Shown here piece after piece: positions 24,219 through 36,715 of a DNA stretch of 64,000 nt. The position numbers and the translations under genes were made by a program. Numbering within the stretch: the first letter of the stretch is position 1; each line of letters opens with the position of its first letter. The DNA comes from Trichoplusia ni (Eukaryota > Arthropoda > Insecta > Lepidoptera > Noctuidae), in assembly GCF_003590095.1 (NCBI RefSeq), contig NC_039486.1, positions 8,616,336 through 8,680,335 on the forward strand, given 5' to 3'. The notes beneath the pieces were generated by a model. That model had not been told where the DNA came from and made no database searches. It saw nothing but the letters and a program-made list of their open reading frames with translations.

Positions 24219-26346
24219 TTTATAAATAAAAGTACATATGTTATAATAGTATAGTATGTATAATATATTATGCAATAGTTGTGTGTTTGTATCCATTCGC
24301 TGCTTTTCTTACTATGTTTCATTTGTTTCCACACTGTCTATGCTTAATAATAACTTTGTACTCATCGATTTGTGATGTGTGTGTAAGTAATCTTTGTATG
24401 TTGTGCCTACATAAATAAACTTTAAACGCGTTATATTTACTCCGAAAGCCAATAATAAATCGTCTCTATCTAAAAAAACAGAAATCTGTACCAAGAAAAA
24501 CAAAATATTTCTAATAAAAACAAAATCAACATTTTAACATTACAAACATCTTTATCACAAGCTCATATTCAAACACGAGTTCTAGGAAAGATACTTTGTG
24601 TTGCTTAATTAGATAAAAATAAGTAAATAAACAGCAGATTTTATAATCAGAAACAATACATAATTTCTTACTTCAAGCGACTGAGATTACCATTCCCTTT
24701 TACTCGGTCTTCACAAACACTTTATAAATAAGTACTGTTCAAACAATCATCCGGCAATATTAGGATGTTATGCTTTGACAAGTAACCATTTGCAGGTTTT
24801 CATACCCATTGGGTAAAAATTAAATCCTTTTACTGAGGTACCGTTGTCTGTTACCGGGCTGTTTCTCTGGAACCGCGATTTTAATTCAGATGGATTTTTC
24901 AAAGATGATGTATTTCTGTTGCCGCCAAAGCAAAGAAGGCTTATACCAAAATAAAAATGGTCATTAAGTAATGGCCGTAAAGGGCAAAAATTTGTTAGGG
25001 GACTAATCAAGATATTTTAGCCTGTTTACGCGCTACCTTATTTTCTTTCGATTAATTTATTTATTTGACTAAATAAACCTACGCGACTCAAATAACTAAT
25101 GTAGAAAGGAGTATTCAAGTTTAGTACCATTTTAGCAGAATCCTAACAGACCTAACCCTTATTGTTATTCCTGTATTTTATTTATTTTCATTTGTAATTT
25201 ATTCTAAATAATTTAGAAAATTATAATATGATTTGCAATCTGCTTGATAATTATTTTATTATATTTAAATTTTAAGAACAATAAATAAATCATAATGATT
25301 GCTGTCTTTTAGAAAAGCCTGCCTCTACCATGAAAACTGCATAACTTAAAATTAAGTATGATCTTACAAAAGATGGCCATCTGGAAATGGCTCTCTTTTA
25401 CAATTGTACAATCACCTACAGAAGTCGATAAACAGAAACACGTATTTAGGAACCGCCAGTATTTTTCACCGAAGTATAAATTAGTGCTTTCTTCGTTTTA
25501 CTAATACCTACTACGCTCAAGCGGGTTTTGTGCACTAGTACTCGTGGCATTTATTCGTGTACTGCTTTGAAAACCAGATTGTGAACACCGACTTCAGTTG
25601 CTGACGGTACCTATCCGTGCGTATACTGGCCAATCAAGTTGGATAGTCTTGAGGTAGGCCACGTTGGGTGTGGGGCTAGACCGCATAATTGCGTCTTCGT
25701 ATTGTACCAGTAGAACACTCTGGATACACTAAACAAAGGTAGACGTATGGTTAATAAATTATGGACATCACTTAGTAATATATTTACATGGAAAGCTGAC
25801 ATTAATGAGTTCTCTATTAGAAATATTCAAAGGTATTATGCTCAAACATTTATTAAATAGTAAGCTCATCTTGACTTGTGGAGTGGTGATCTCGAAAATT
25901 GTAAGTGGAATTACAAAGTTAACGCCCTTTACTAAAATTAATTTAGGTTTTTGCGATGAAAATATGATTTCAAGTAAGTATAAAAGGCTTATAGAATCGT
26001 ACTGTTAGATGTATGTACATTATATTTATGTTCAACCGCAAGGCAACACCGCATCCTAATTGGTTCAGTCTTTTATGCGCAACAATACATGTAACAAACA
26101 CACATAAAAATCAAATCATAACACCACACTCTCAATAACAGCTATCAAACCACGTATTTTCGCATACTTGATATAATAAAAACTCCACAGACTCCCGATT
26201 AAGTCAAAGATGTAACTCAAAACACGTGTAGAGTCCCGAAAGTGGAATAAACCCATCGTTCCGTGACGGAGCAAGTCGGAGTGGCGACCCGCAGCGCCCT
26301 CTACATGCTCCGAAAGTTGCATGAAACATGATCGACATCCCACTCA
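24219..26346. other. No gene recognised
   Basis: AT-rich. A short 'gatgatgtatttctgttgcc' stretch near 24903 recalls the interior of the 'gttccgtaccc' repeat family. Nothing else assignable. Confidence 0.4.
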
Positions 26347-26465
26347 TATTATAAGCGCAAAGTTTTGTTCAATGTATGTTTGTAGTTCTGTAACCCCGTT
26401 GCTAAAAAGCTACTGAACTGGATTTGGGTGAAAATTAGCGCACAGTTAATAAACGTCGCGGCATA
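26347..26465 (+). repeat. Possible dispersed repeat fragment
   Basis: tattataagcgcaaagtttt ... tgtatgtttgtagttctgta ... gctactgaactggatttggg ... tgaaaatt has the 'act-actgaac-ggatttgg-tgaaat' body common in lepidopteran short repeats. Ends are not definable. Confidence 0.4.
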
Positions 26466-29400
26466 TTTTCTTGCTTTAATATTATATTATGTTGCAATGA
26501 AAAGAAGCTGTATTACAAGCTAATAGTATTAGAATCAATTAAAATTTAACTTTCAATGTAATTATTCAATAAACAAAACCAAGATATAAACGTTTTTGTT
26601 TATTTCTATTTCATTGAAACTGTTAATTAGGTAAATTTGAATCCCGAAAGGTCTCCTTCTAAGAATTCATAAGTACAGAACCTGATTCACGAGTCCGCAC
26701 AAATTATTATTTTCACTTTTCTGTTCTCTAAGTAAAGAAATGTGTTTCTTTAATTTGTCACTCCCACAAGGCATATTGTATAAAAATATAACAACAAGCA
26801 AAACTCAGACGTTTCTATAAATTAATATTCTGCTGTTCGTAAGCTACTTAGGTATTATAAAAATGCAATTCACCAATAAAACAAATTTGCATAGATATCT
26901 CACAAAATAGATGAATCGAATATCATACCGATTTGCAATTCATATTGGCTTCGTCTTTTAAAATGGCCGGTGGATATAAAAGATGAAACCTGTACTTACA
27001 TTGTAATAATAAAGAGTGCACATTAAAATAAACAATAATAAATTTATATTTTTAAAAACCTCTTTGAAAAATGGTGTTACCGTTTAGTGACGTCATTTCT
27101 CTAGGGGGCAGGTCGTTATGTTTGTGGTAAAAATATGTCCAAGCAATGCTCTCGCTGTAAACCGCCCGTTACAGCTGTCCCATCACTAAGTGGGAACCTA
27201 GAATTATACATTAACGTTGGCCGAACCGTGCCGTATTATTGTAATTGAGCCAGTATAAATAGCCATTATTAGCCCCTGCTAGTTCAACTAACAAAGCACC
27301 CAGTAACACAATCCTACATATGTGATTTGCTAGACGTGGAACGAGTTCAGTAGGTTAACTGGGTTTAATATGAAAGTCCTGTACCAATATGTAATGACTT
27401 AGAACTAAAGCTTAAACAAAATCTATGGTTAGTGGCGTATTAAACGCTGAGCAAACGGACTCATGAAATTATAGCCGTATTAATAATTCAATGGAAATCG
27501 AAGCTTCGTTAACATCATTTTATAATGTTATAATGTTGCCCAACCCTTTACGTGCTGACTGCCTAATGCTAATACTAGATTCTTGATACATGAACAAGAT
27601 CTGTTACTTTCTCTTGATATAATTAGGTATTCTATTAACTATATAATTTAGTTAGTACTATACAACACAAAAAGAATATTTTTCCTGCCAACTGATTTAA
27701 AGTAATCCCCTAATTATAACACCTACAAAGTATGCCAATGGCTATAACAATTAAACCGTTATTTTATACTATCGCATTTCCCCTATACCACCCTATTAGC
27801 ATTGTAAATGGCAAAAATAACGTTTATTCAAAATTAAACCGACGTCAACAATTACCTGTTTTGTAGCGGACATTTACCAACGACTATTAAACACATACAA
27901 ATTAGAATTAAATAACCCGTTGCAAAGAATAGTTGTTGACAAGGTAGGTAAACTCTTATTTCACAAACCCGTCACGTTTACAAAGGTCCAAATGAGATTT
28001 TCGAAGGTCCACGGTTCATTTATTGAAAATGTAAACGAGGGAAGGACATTTATTACACATGACAGCTATTTGACAAGCACCCTTCCAAATAAAATAGATA
28101 TTTCAGATTGCGTTACTGAAATTGTTTCAGGTTTTCACTCACGGTGACTTCTCATAACATTGACATATTATTATCACCGGAGCTCTCGTTATTTTTCTTT
28201 CCGAACAATAGCGTCTGGAACACTGGACTTAAGTAAAGTTCTCACAAATGAGGTGAGATTTTTATTTGCTTTTGCGAAACATTGTTGGGAATTTGAGAGT
28301 ATAATTATATATTAAAGCTATATACAACCTCTATTGTAGCAGAGACCTATTGATCTGTTGACAACTTGACAGGCTTTACTCATCAATGTCGCATAATTAT
28401 ACCTACATTATCTGTCGATCGCTAAGCGACCATTGGAGGAATGAAAGAGCTTTGTTCGTTCTCGTAATTGGAAAACTCTTTAATGTTCTTTAATTTAAAT
28501 TTTAAGGCATCCCCGCAAAGCCATGAATAATTTTGCCATTAATTCGTCCAGTAATCAGTGTAGCTTTATTTCGCCAGTGACATCAAAATTCAGGTAACAA
28601 GCTTAAGATTTTCAGTAGCCGCCTACCTTAACATGTATTGGTACAATATTTCACCGAAATTAGTATTCTGTGTTATGTACGGAGGTTCAGATTAATTTGA
28701 ATGGATTTAATCAAGGGCTTGACAAATAAACCAGATTGAAATGCTTCGGTAATCTAACTCGAAAAATCCAATAATCTACTTATAAATATCCGAATTCTAT
28801 AAAGAGTATCTACCTCAATTCGCAATTGGATCGTTCGGGTTTTAATACGTTAATCCATTTGACGGTCTCGTTGGAATAATGCAGTTTAAGGAACTTTAAA
28901 AGAATTAAACACTTGAAAGATTCCTTAAACGATTAGTATATTAAACGAAGTTTAATTGAAAATCTTTCACTTCAGTGTTTATCCTTGTAAACAATTAAGT
29001 ATTTAACATATTTAGTCGTTATTGCAATTTTTGTTACGGTAATTTCCACTTATTACCATTTTTTTTATTATTTCAATTAAGAAATTCACTGATATGTTTA
29101 GATTACATGCTTGTAAAGGTCGCGTGATCGCAGCCAGCCGGCCTTACAAGCAACTTGAAAATAGCCGCGTCCAACTTACACAAGACTAATTTTATTTAAC
29201 TCGTACGTTCTCTAGATTGCCCTTTATTATGCGAATTTTGTTGTAATACGAGTATCGTATCTTACGCCTCCTTGCTATGAAAAAGCTTTCGAGAGAAAAT
29301 TGTTTTCAATTGTTTTCTTTTATAGCTCCCCGAGGTAGTTCTGTGTAAGGCGTGAAAGAGTAAAATATGTTGGCGCAATTTCATCTCTTTTTTTTGCTTG

Positions 29401-32400
29401 TTATTATGAGGTAAACGTGATAAATTTTCGGCTAAATTAGCGAGTAAATAGTACCTAATAAATTACATCCCATGTGCAGGCGTTTCAATGGTTTTATGAC
29501 CGTGTATTGTTAGCAATTTAATACATTATGCCTGTAAATTGCTTTCTGAGAAAAAAGGGGAGGTTCTTTTTTTGCATTTTTTTGTACGAGGTTAGATACT
29601 TTCAAGCTCTTGGAGTTTCGGCACAGTTTTTATCAACTTACTAATTCATTTTGGACTGGCTCGTGGTCGTGGACTCGAATTCCCCCCCAGGAAAGTTCTT
29701 AAAAATATTCAGAAATATATAAGTTGAATAAGTTCCCATAATAAACCACGCTTAATTTAACAGTAAATACCGTTGTGTAAAAGTTGTAAAATATTATTAT
29801 GATACAGTAAAACAAACAAACAAACAAATATGACAAGACTATTCCGGATTACTCCCACTATAAGTCATTCATTCTCTCAAAACTGACGCGCTCCAATTCC
29901 AGGCTAAATAGAAAAAGTTGATTTCGACTTTCAGCCTGGGAACACAGTGAGGAATCACAATTTTGTTTCTCCATACATCTAGCGAATACGTGGTACAGGA
30001 TAAACGCAACACTAATCAAGTCGGGCTTTATGAGTCATTTGAGAGATCGTAAAGATTCATTCCTTAGGGGCGTGTGAAAAATGTACAGAATCAACGCTGC
30101 GTCTTGTACAGCGGTAATTAAAAAAGGCTGCAACATAATAAAAAACCTTTTAGATTCAACTACTTTATTTTAATTAATTGTAGATAGTAAATACCATTTC
30201 AATGTATCATAGTAAAGTGGATACGTTTACTGTTCGGATTAAACTTAAATATGCAGGTTTTCCCTAACCTACTTATTTATATTAACAGTATAAACATAAT
30301 TGTTTATTATTATGTTGCCTTAAAATAGTGCCTTGAACAATGAACGAACTTTACTTAAAAATAAATGTATAAGCTTGACTAGACTAACTTCTACATCGGA
30401 AACCTCTTTGCGACTCCCAGAAGTTGATATAATTTCCGTCTATACATTGCCTAGGTAAGTTTCTGTTATCTATTCTAATATTTTAATGAGTAAAGTTAGG
30501 CAGGTGTTTTGTGAAATAATCAACTTTAAAAAATATTTTTACAAATAATGAGAAAATGTCACTGGTAACCAGGGAAAATGAAACACCAGCACTTACTTAA
30601 TTCAGTGAATGAAAATTCACATAGTTGAAATTTAAAAAAATTAGAGACAACTTCTATATCACAATCAAACTGTCTAGTAACCATGAACCCACAACATATT
30701 TTTTAAATAAATTAAGGTATATTACACTTACCCCCTGTAAAAAGTAATTTATTATTTCTGTACCGATCTGAATTATATCTAAATGTTACTACTTCTTTTG
30801 TAAACAAAATCACAAAAGGATTTAAGGCATTGTTGCAGAGTATCTAATGCCCGACCAAACTTTGTGCCCCGCCAACTATAAAGCAGTCCGCTGTCAATCA
30901 GCTTTTCAAACAGACATTTTGGACTTGACTAGACCGTTTCTATTCAGGCTTTGCAAACGCTACGTTACATGCTTATATCTAGATCGCCCTACCATTTTCA
31001 GTAACAGGTCTAAAGAATAATAAACTAGACATAACCAATAAACAATTTAAGAAGAATTAATAATTTACAGCCATTTCAGATATCTTTAAAGACGCCACTT
31101 GCCAAACCAGTTAAAAGTAATTTTATTCGTACAAGACCCACGGTTTATGAAAATTAGACAAGAGTTCGGAGTTCAGAAGTTGCCAGCTGTAATAACGGCT
31201 AAAATTTCCGGCTAAACTGAGGGTAGAGGAGAGCAAAATATATTTTGAGGAACCTAAGATTATTCTTTACCGATAATATCCACATAACGTTATGCAAAAA
31301 ATCTAATAAAAGTATCGTGAAGCACGAGGCCACCGATATTTATTAAAAGAAATATCTTTTACATATTTATCTTTACTTTGTTTTTATCCCAGGATAGGTT
31401 TACCCAAGGCCTCACTTTGCCCGTGCAATTATTCCGTATCAATATTCCCTGGACGAATTTAGCAGATCTAATATTGTATATTTTGCTCACTCGTCAAAAG
31501 ATTTCCTTGTATTTGATGTGCCAATTTGCTTACAAATGGATTTTAATTAATGATTCTAAAAGGTTTTATGAAACTAGGTTGGTAGTATTGTTATTTTGTA
31601 CTGTTTGTCTGATCTTCAAGTTGCTCTTTGAGTTTGCCAAAATATAGTCGACACAAGTAGTGTTCTGAACTTAGGTCATTAGCAAAGTTATGTGCACTTA
31701 GATCAAGAATGTTTTAATTTTATTACTTGGCTCAATTTCCCGCCTCATCCAGTATGCGAATTTACATCGGACATTTCGGGACCGGCCATGTTCGGTATGT
31801 ACTCAAACATTCTATTTCATGACGCAGTACGTGACGTAATGTAATCTGTATTTCGAACAGATAAAACCGAATTATACACACACATTTTCCGTTAATCAAC
31901 GCGACACTCGTTTTGATAAAATTGCCTACCTATATGGAAATGTTTTGCATCAGTAATAACTTTTCTGACTACACTTGGCTATTTCAGAATAATAGAAAGC
32001 GGTAACCATTATACACAACTCCAACCCACTTTATATCGGACCTCCGAAGACCCTTCTCTATAATATATATAGTTCCCGCTTTTGAGGAAGAATCTTATTT
32101 ATTTACAAAAACATACATACTCAACAAAATCCTGTTCCATCAGATCCTACAAAATGTTGTCCAAAACATATCTGCAACGTAATAAATACTCCGAATTACG
32201 ATAAGTTTGTTGGAGGATGAGTAACTTATTCAGTACCAACTTATATTGAGCTCTATGAAATATGTTTGAGTTAAGCGCGACTCAGCTTGCATCTGCGTCC
32301 AATACATTGTCTTTGCGATAACGTCGACTACAAAGAGAGTTTCCCTTTACGCCGATACCTATGAAGCAAAGAGATCCGCCGAGAGGTATTTAACAGGACG

Positions 32401-35400
32401 TTATAGCTTTATTAGACAGGATATCCGCATAAAATCCGGGAGGCTTTGTTCCTACGTATAAACAGCTATGAAATAATTTCCTCAATCTCATTTTCGTTGC
32501 AAAGAAAGGAGGCGCAGCTTTCCCTGCGGAGAAATTCACATTGTCAAAACAGAGGTGTCGTCTGTTGAATATAATATCACAAGAGTAGGACGGTATGACT
32601 TCACTACGACATTCGACCCCTTCATTGGATTTTCGTTATCTGACCACCTTTGCTTCCGAAATGAGGTTTCACAAAGTTAATTTGCATAAATAACTTAATT
32701 GCACATGAAAGACTGAAACTTTACTGTGAAACTGAAAATATTGCTTTTGAATTGTTGATGAAGTACTGGTACAGTACTGGAGGGTACACTAAAGTTAGAC
32801 CTTCTTGATGTAATTATCTACGTGTACAATGACAGAATAAAGTACTTACATAATTTCGATTACTTTTTAACTTTTGACCAAGAAAAAGAAGTCTACGTTT
32901 TTTATCAAAATTATTCATAAGCAAGTCTTTTAGTGGAGCAATTTTGTAAATGGTATCTCTTAAAATTTCTAGTTGTCAGGTCAAGTTAGCCATCTTGCTG
33001 TTGATGCGATTCTAGGGACGACAGAAAAGATTTATTACGAGGCTAAAGAACAGAACTCCATATTCAAAGCAATTTATTTTTGTTAATTAAGCACGTATTC
33101 CTTAACCACTTTTTCTGTAGCAGAATATAGGTCATAGTTACGGTAGAGTAAGCACAGACAAGTTTCCGGGTATGGAAAAATGTTCCTATACAATATAGAT
33201 GGTTATTATTAATCGTTCTCAGTGGAACAATAGAGGAATTTAAATTTCTTGACAAGTAATCTGCAAAATTGCTTTTTTAAATAATGATGAATTTACAAAA
33301 TCTAAAAGCTAGTCAAGGTGAGGGCCAAATTGAAATTCCATAACAAATAATACATTTTTCAGTAAGCCGTCAAGTGTTTTAGTTTGCATATTTTTTTCAT
33401 GAAAAGAGCGGAAAGTACGGACCTCTAAAATAAAGCACTCAAATCTCGGATTCTGTTAAAAGGAATCGAATACAGGTGTACCTACTAATCGATTATCTTT
33501 CCTGTTAGCGAGATGTTAACCCTGTTCATTTTATGAGAGGGAATACCTATTTTGAATTTAGATCTCATTAATAAGATTGAATAAAAAAACATTGGAATTT
33601 TTATGTTGTGTGTTATTTCAAGTAAGGTTTGCGCGTGAGTGAGGATCACTAGAAAAAAATGTTTTTTATGTCATCTATTAAACCTGCTTAGTAAAAAAGG
33701 CTGCTGTTGATATCTGTCGTGTGTTGTATGTCTTATACCTCGGGTCACCCCTATTACACCCTTACTACTGGTGCTGTAGCCATTATAAGTTATAGCTACG
33801 TAAGATCTGTAAAAAGTGGGTAATTTCTTTAAAAGATATTCATACATAATCTACAGAAGTATATGCCAGGTTGAGGGACGAGAATTTTTATTTCTCACTA
33901 AGTCTGTGAAATAATTAAGGTCCACAACCAATTTTAAATAAGATTTGTGTAGAGTTTACTTCTATTAACTTCAACTTAATTCTAAGCAAAAAAATCCTCT
34001 TCTTTTACAAATACAGATATTACCATCATGTTAAGTAGATACAAGGCATACAAGCCTTGTAGAGTAGATAGAAGACAAGTATCTTATTAAATATAAGTAG
34101 GAGCATGTACATTTGAGAGTAACATTACTTATCATAGTAACATCTTATGTTGGAACCCGAGACAATGCCGCTCCACAAGTTAAACTCGCTTCGTCAGGGA
34201 AAAAAGGAAAAATTAGACATGTCTAAAGACTTGTAACTGTACGAAAGGCGACGTAAAGGGGCTATAAGGCTTTGTACAGAATTTACGAAGACTTGCTTGG
34301 AAATATTCACGCTCTATATCCCAGTGCTTAAACGTTTTTGTAACGGACAACTTAAACCCCGAAAGAATCTTTTAAAAATACTACTTGATGTCTATTTTTT
34401 TTCAGTTAGATACTCTCTAGAATCTAACTCGCGACAGATAACAGAATCGAGTTCGGTTACAGTCCGACACTAGCGCCAATGCTTACCGTGGCACGACTTT
34501 GAACTACGCTCGATCTACAACTAACGACGACTAATTGTAATTTGTGGATCACCACTTGAAATGGTTTGATAGTACAATTTTAGAACTGAAACAAATTCAA
34601 ATCTTAAACAAAAAGAGATTGAATTAAGCCGGGCCATCGGGATTAAGCAGCGTGAATAAGCAAACACTTTTTTAATAGCTTTTTTGCTTTAGAATCAAAG
34701 GTACCCAAAAAGACAATTCAAACGAATCTAAACTCAATGGCGTTTTTATTCTGTACTAAGCATTTATGTGACATAATAAAGTGCATTGCCACGTTATACA
34801 CATGTAGGTAGGTATATACTGTCATAATTAAAGCTCGATCTATAACCAGGAAGTGAGAAGTGAGTGAGTGATTTGATTACAGGCAGACAGACAATGGAAA
34901 AGCTTTTAATAAAAAAGACCTTAGTACCTACCTACGTTACTAATGCTTGCGCAAAAATACGTCTACGGTAGTAGGAAGCAAAGGCAACAGTTAATCAATT
35001 CCCATTATCATCTCCAACAGTCTATTAGCTTAGCGTACATCACCATTATACAGTATACGTTACGAAGGGTTCGGCTCAGGTGTACACACCCACAGTTTAG
35101 CAATATAGAGTCCCATGGGCCCGCTATCACTGCCACTATCTAAAAACAGAAAATCCAATCAACCTTTATCCAACCAGGTATTCAAACATAGGGGGAGAAT
35201 ACGTTAGGAGCGAACAACGGCCTCCTAGACAATGAGACGGATTTATTATTCTCAAGTCCAACATTACTGAGTAGCACGTACCTTTGCAAAACATAAAGTG
35301 CGGTGTAAAACTTGTTAACCGGCAAGTGAAAATTGTAATCAAGACAACAACGAGAATCCTGCTGAATATGCAATAAACATGTAATTGCTTTTCTACCCTC

Positions 35401-35847
35401 TCCGTGCATTGTTTTGATTTGAAGCACAAAATGATACTCGTAGCGCCATCTATTGATGTTAACCAGAATCAGGAAAACCCGTTGACGTCTGTCGACAGTC
35501 GCTTTTATCGCGGGTATTCGAATGCGTTCAAAACCATTTCAAGGCTCAGTCATTATAATACGTAAAACTAATACCACAAAATGAATAAGCACATTTATTT
35601 TGACAAACAGTACAAATTATATGAAAAGATATTTTAGAAATATGTTTAAATGAGTACGCATCCAAAATATTGATCTCTCAACTGCGCATGTCGCCAGGGT
35701 AGTTGCCTCAGGGTGGGTTTAGATAATAAAGGGCTGTGAAACTACTGAAGTAAGGTTTTCAATTTTTGCTCTCGTTGTTATTTCTGTACTAAAGCTCATT
35801 GAAGTTTACAAAGTTTATTAAATGAATAGTATACAGTCTATAGAATC
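26466..35847. other. Upstream of capu, no gene recognised
   Basis: About 9.4 kb of AT-rich DNA. Small open frames (for example 31378-31647 and 27920-28147) have no domain I recognise and no flanking exon logic. It probably includes capu upstream regulatory DNA or non-coding first exons. Confidence 0.4.
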
Positions 35848-36715
35848 ATGGGGAACATTCAAACCAACGATAAGCAATCCAAAACTGGAAAATCTCCAGC
35901 GAAGGGTAAACATTTTATGAGAAACTTGAACAGGAAGTCTCCAGGAAGGGACAGCAAAAAACATGGACGAAAAAAGAGCGATGCCAAACGTGACGCGATC
36001 GACAGAGAGTTTGATAAAACGCCGGACTCCGATATCAACGAACCGATCGAACCATCAGATAACGATACGGTCGAGTGCGTGTTCAAAACACTGCGGCAGG
36101 GGGAGCGCGCGGAGTCGCCGAGCGTGCAGTCAGAGGTAACGGTGACCAGGTGCGAGGCGCGCGCCCAGCCGCGGTCACCGACCCGCGACCAGTTGCCCGC
36201 CGCCGCTCCGCCGCCGCCGGCGCTCTCGCCCGCCAACGACTCCACCTCCGACTCAGTGTTTACGGATCCGCTGACGCCGCTCGCCGTCGAGCTCAACCTG
36301 TGCTACTACTCCGCCGAGAGCGACAGCGCGCACGACGACTTGCCGCGCACCCTCACGCCCTCGCTGGCCGACGTGCCCGCGACTGTCGTCCCAGCCATGA
36401 CCGTAGACTTGCCGCACCAGGATGCCACCTCCTCGCTCTCCGCCGACGACATCGAAAAAGAAGAAAAAGATGACGTATTTGATGACAGTGCTGACAAAGC
36501 CGAAAATGAGAAGGTTATGGGCACATTATTCTCGGGGTTTTGTGGCTACCACAGAGCGGACAGAAACTTAGAGAGAAACAATCACGAATGCAACAATGAG
36601 TTTAGCGACAACAGGCTGAAAGCTAGTTCTGGGCAGACGTTTACGCTGTCAAAACATCGGAAAGTGGAACTGCCTCCAGTCGCTTGTGAACCATCTCTCA
36701 ATTTACTAGATAACG
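35848..36715 (+). CDS. capu: capu coding exon 1 (N terminus)
   Basis: The exon opens with ATG GGG AAC; Gly2 and Thr6 fit the N-myristoylation pattern MGxxxS/T, and a Lys/Arg-rich stretch follows (residues about 10-50). The middle part (36080-36460) is very GC-rich and Ala/Pro/Ser-rich with acidic patches. I placed the donor at G|GTCAGT (36715/36716) because its phase 1 matches the next exon; the frame otherwise stays open to a stop at 36739-36741, so an unspliced transcript would end 8 codons later. Just upstream, 'gtatacag' at about 35829-35836 could be either an acceptor for an upstream UTR exon or part of the promoter. Confidence 0.85.

Noticed and set aside
35859..36524. Minus-strand Ser/Ala-rich frames opposite capu exon 1
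   Set aside because: They are antisense shadows of a GC-rich coding exon that fits the formin model.
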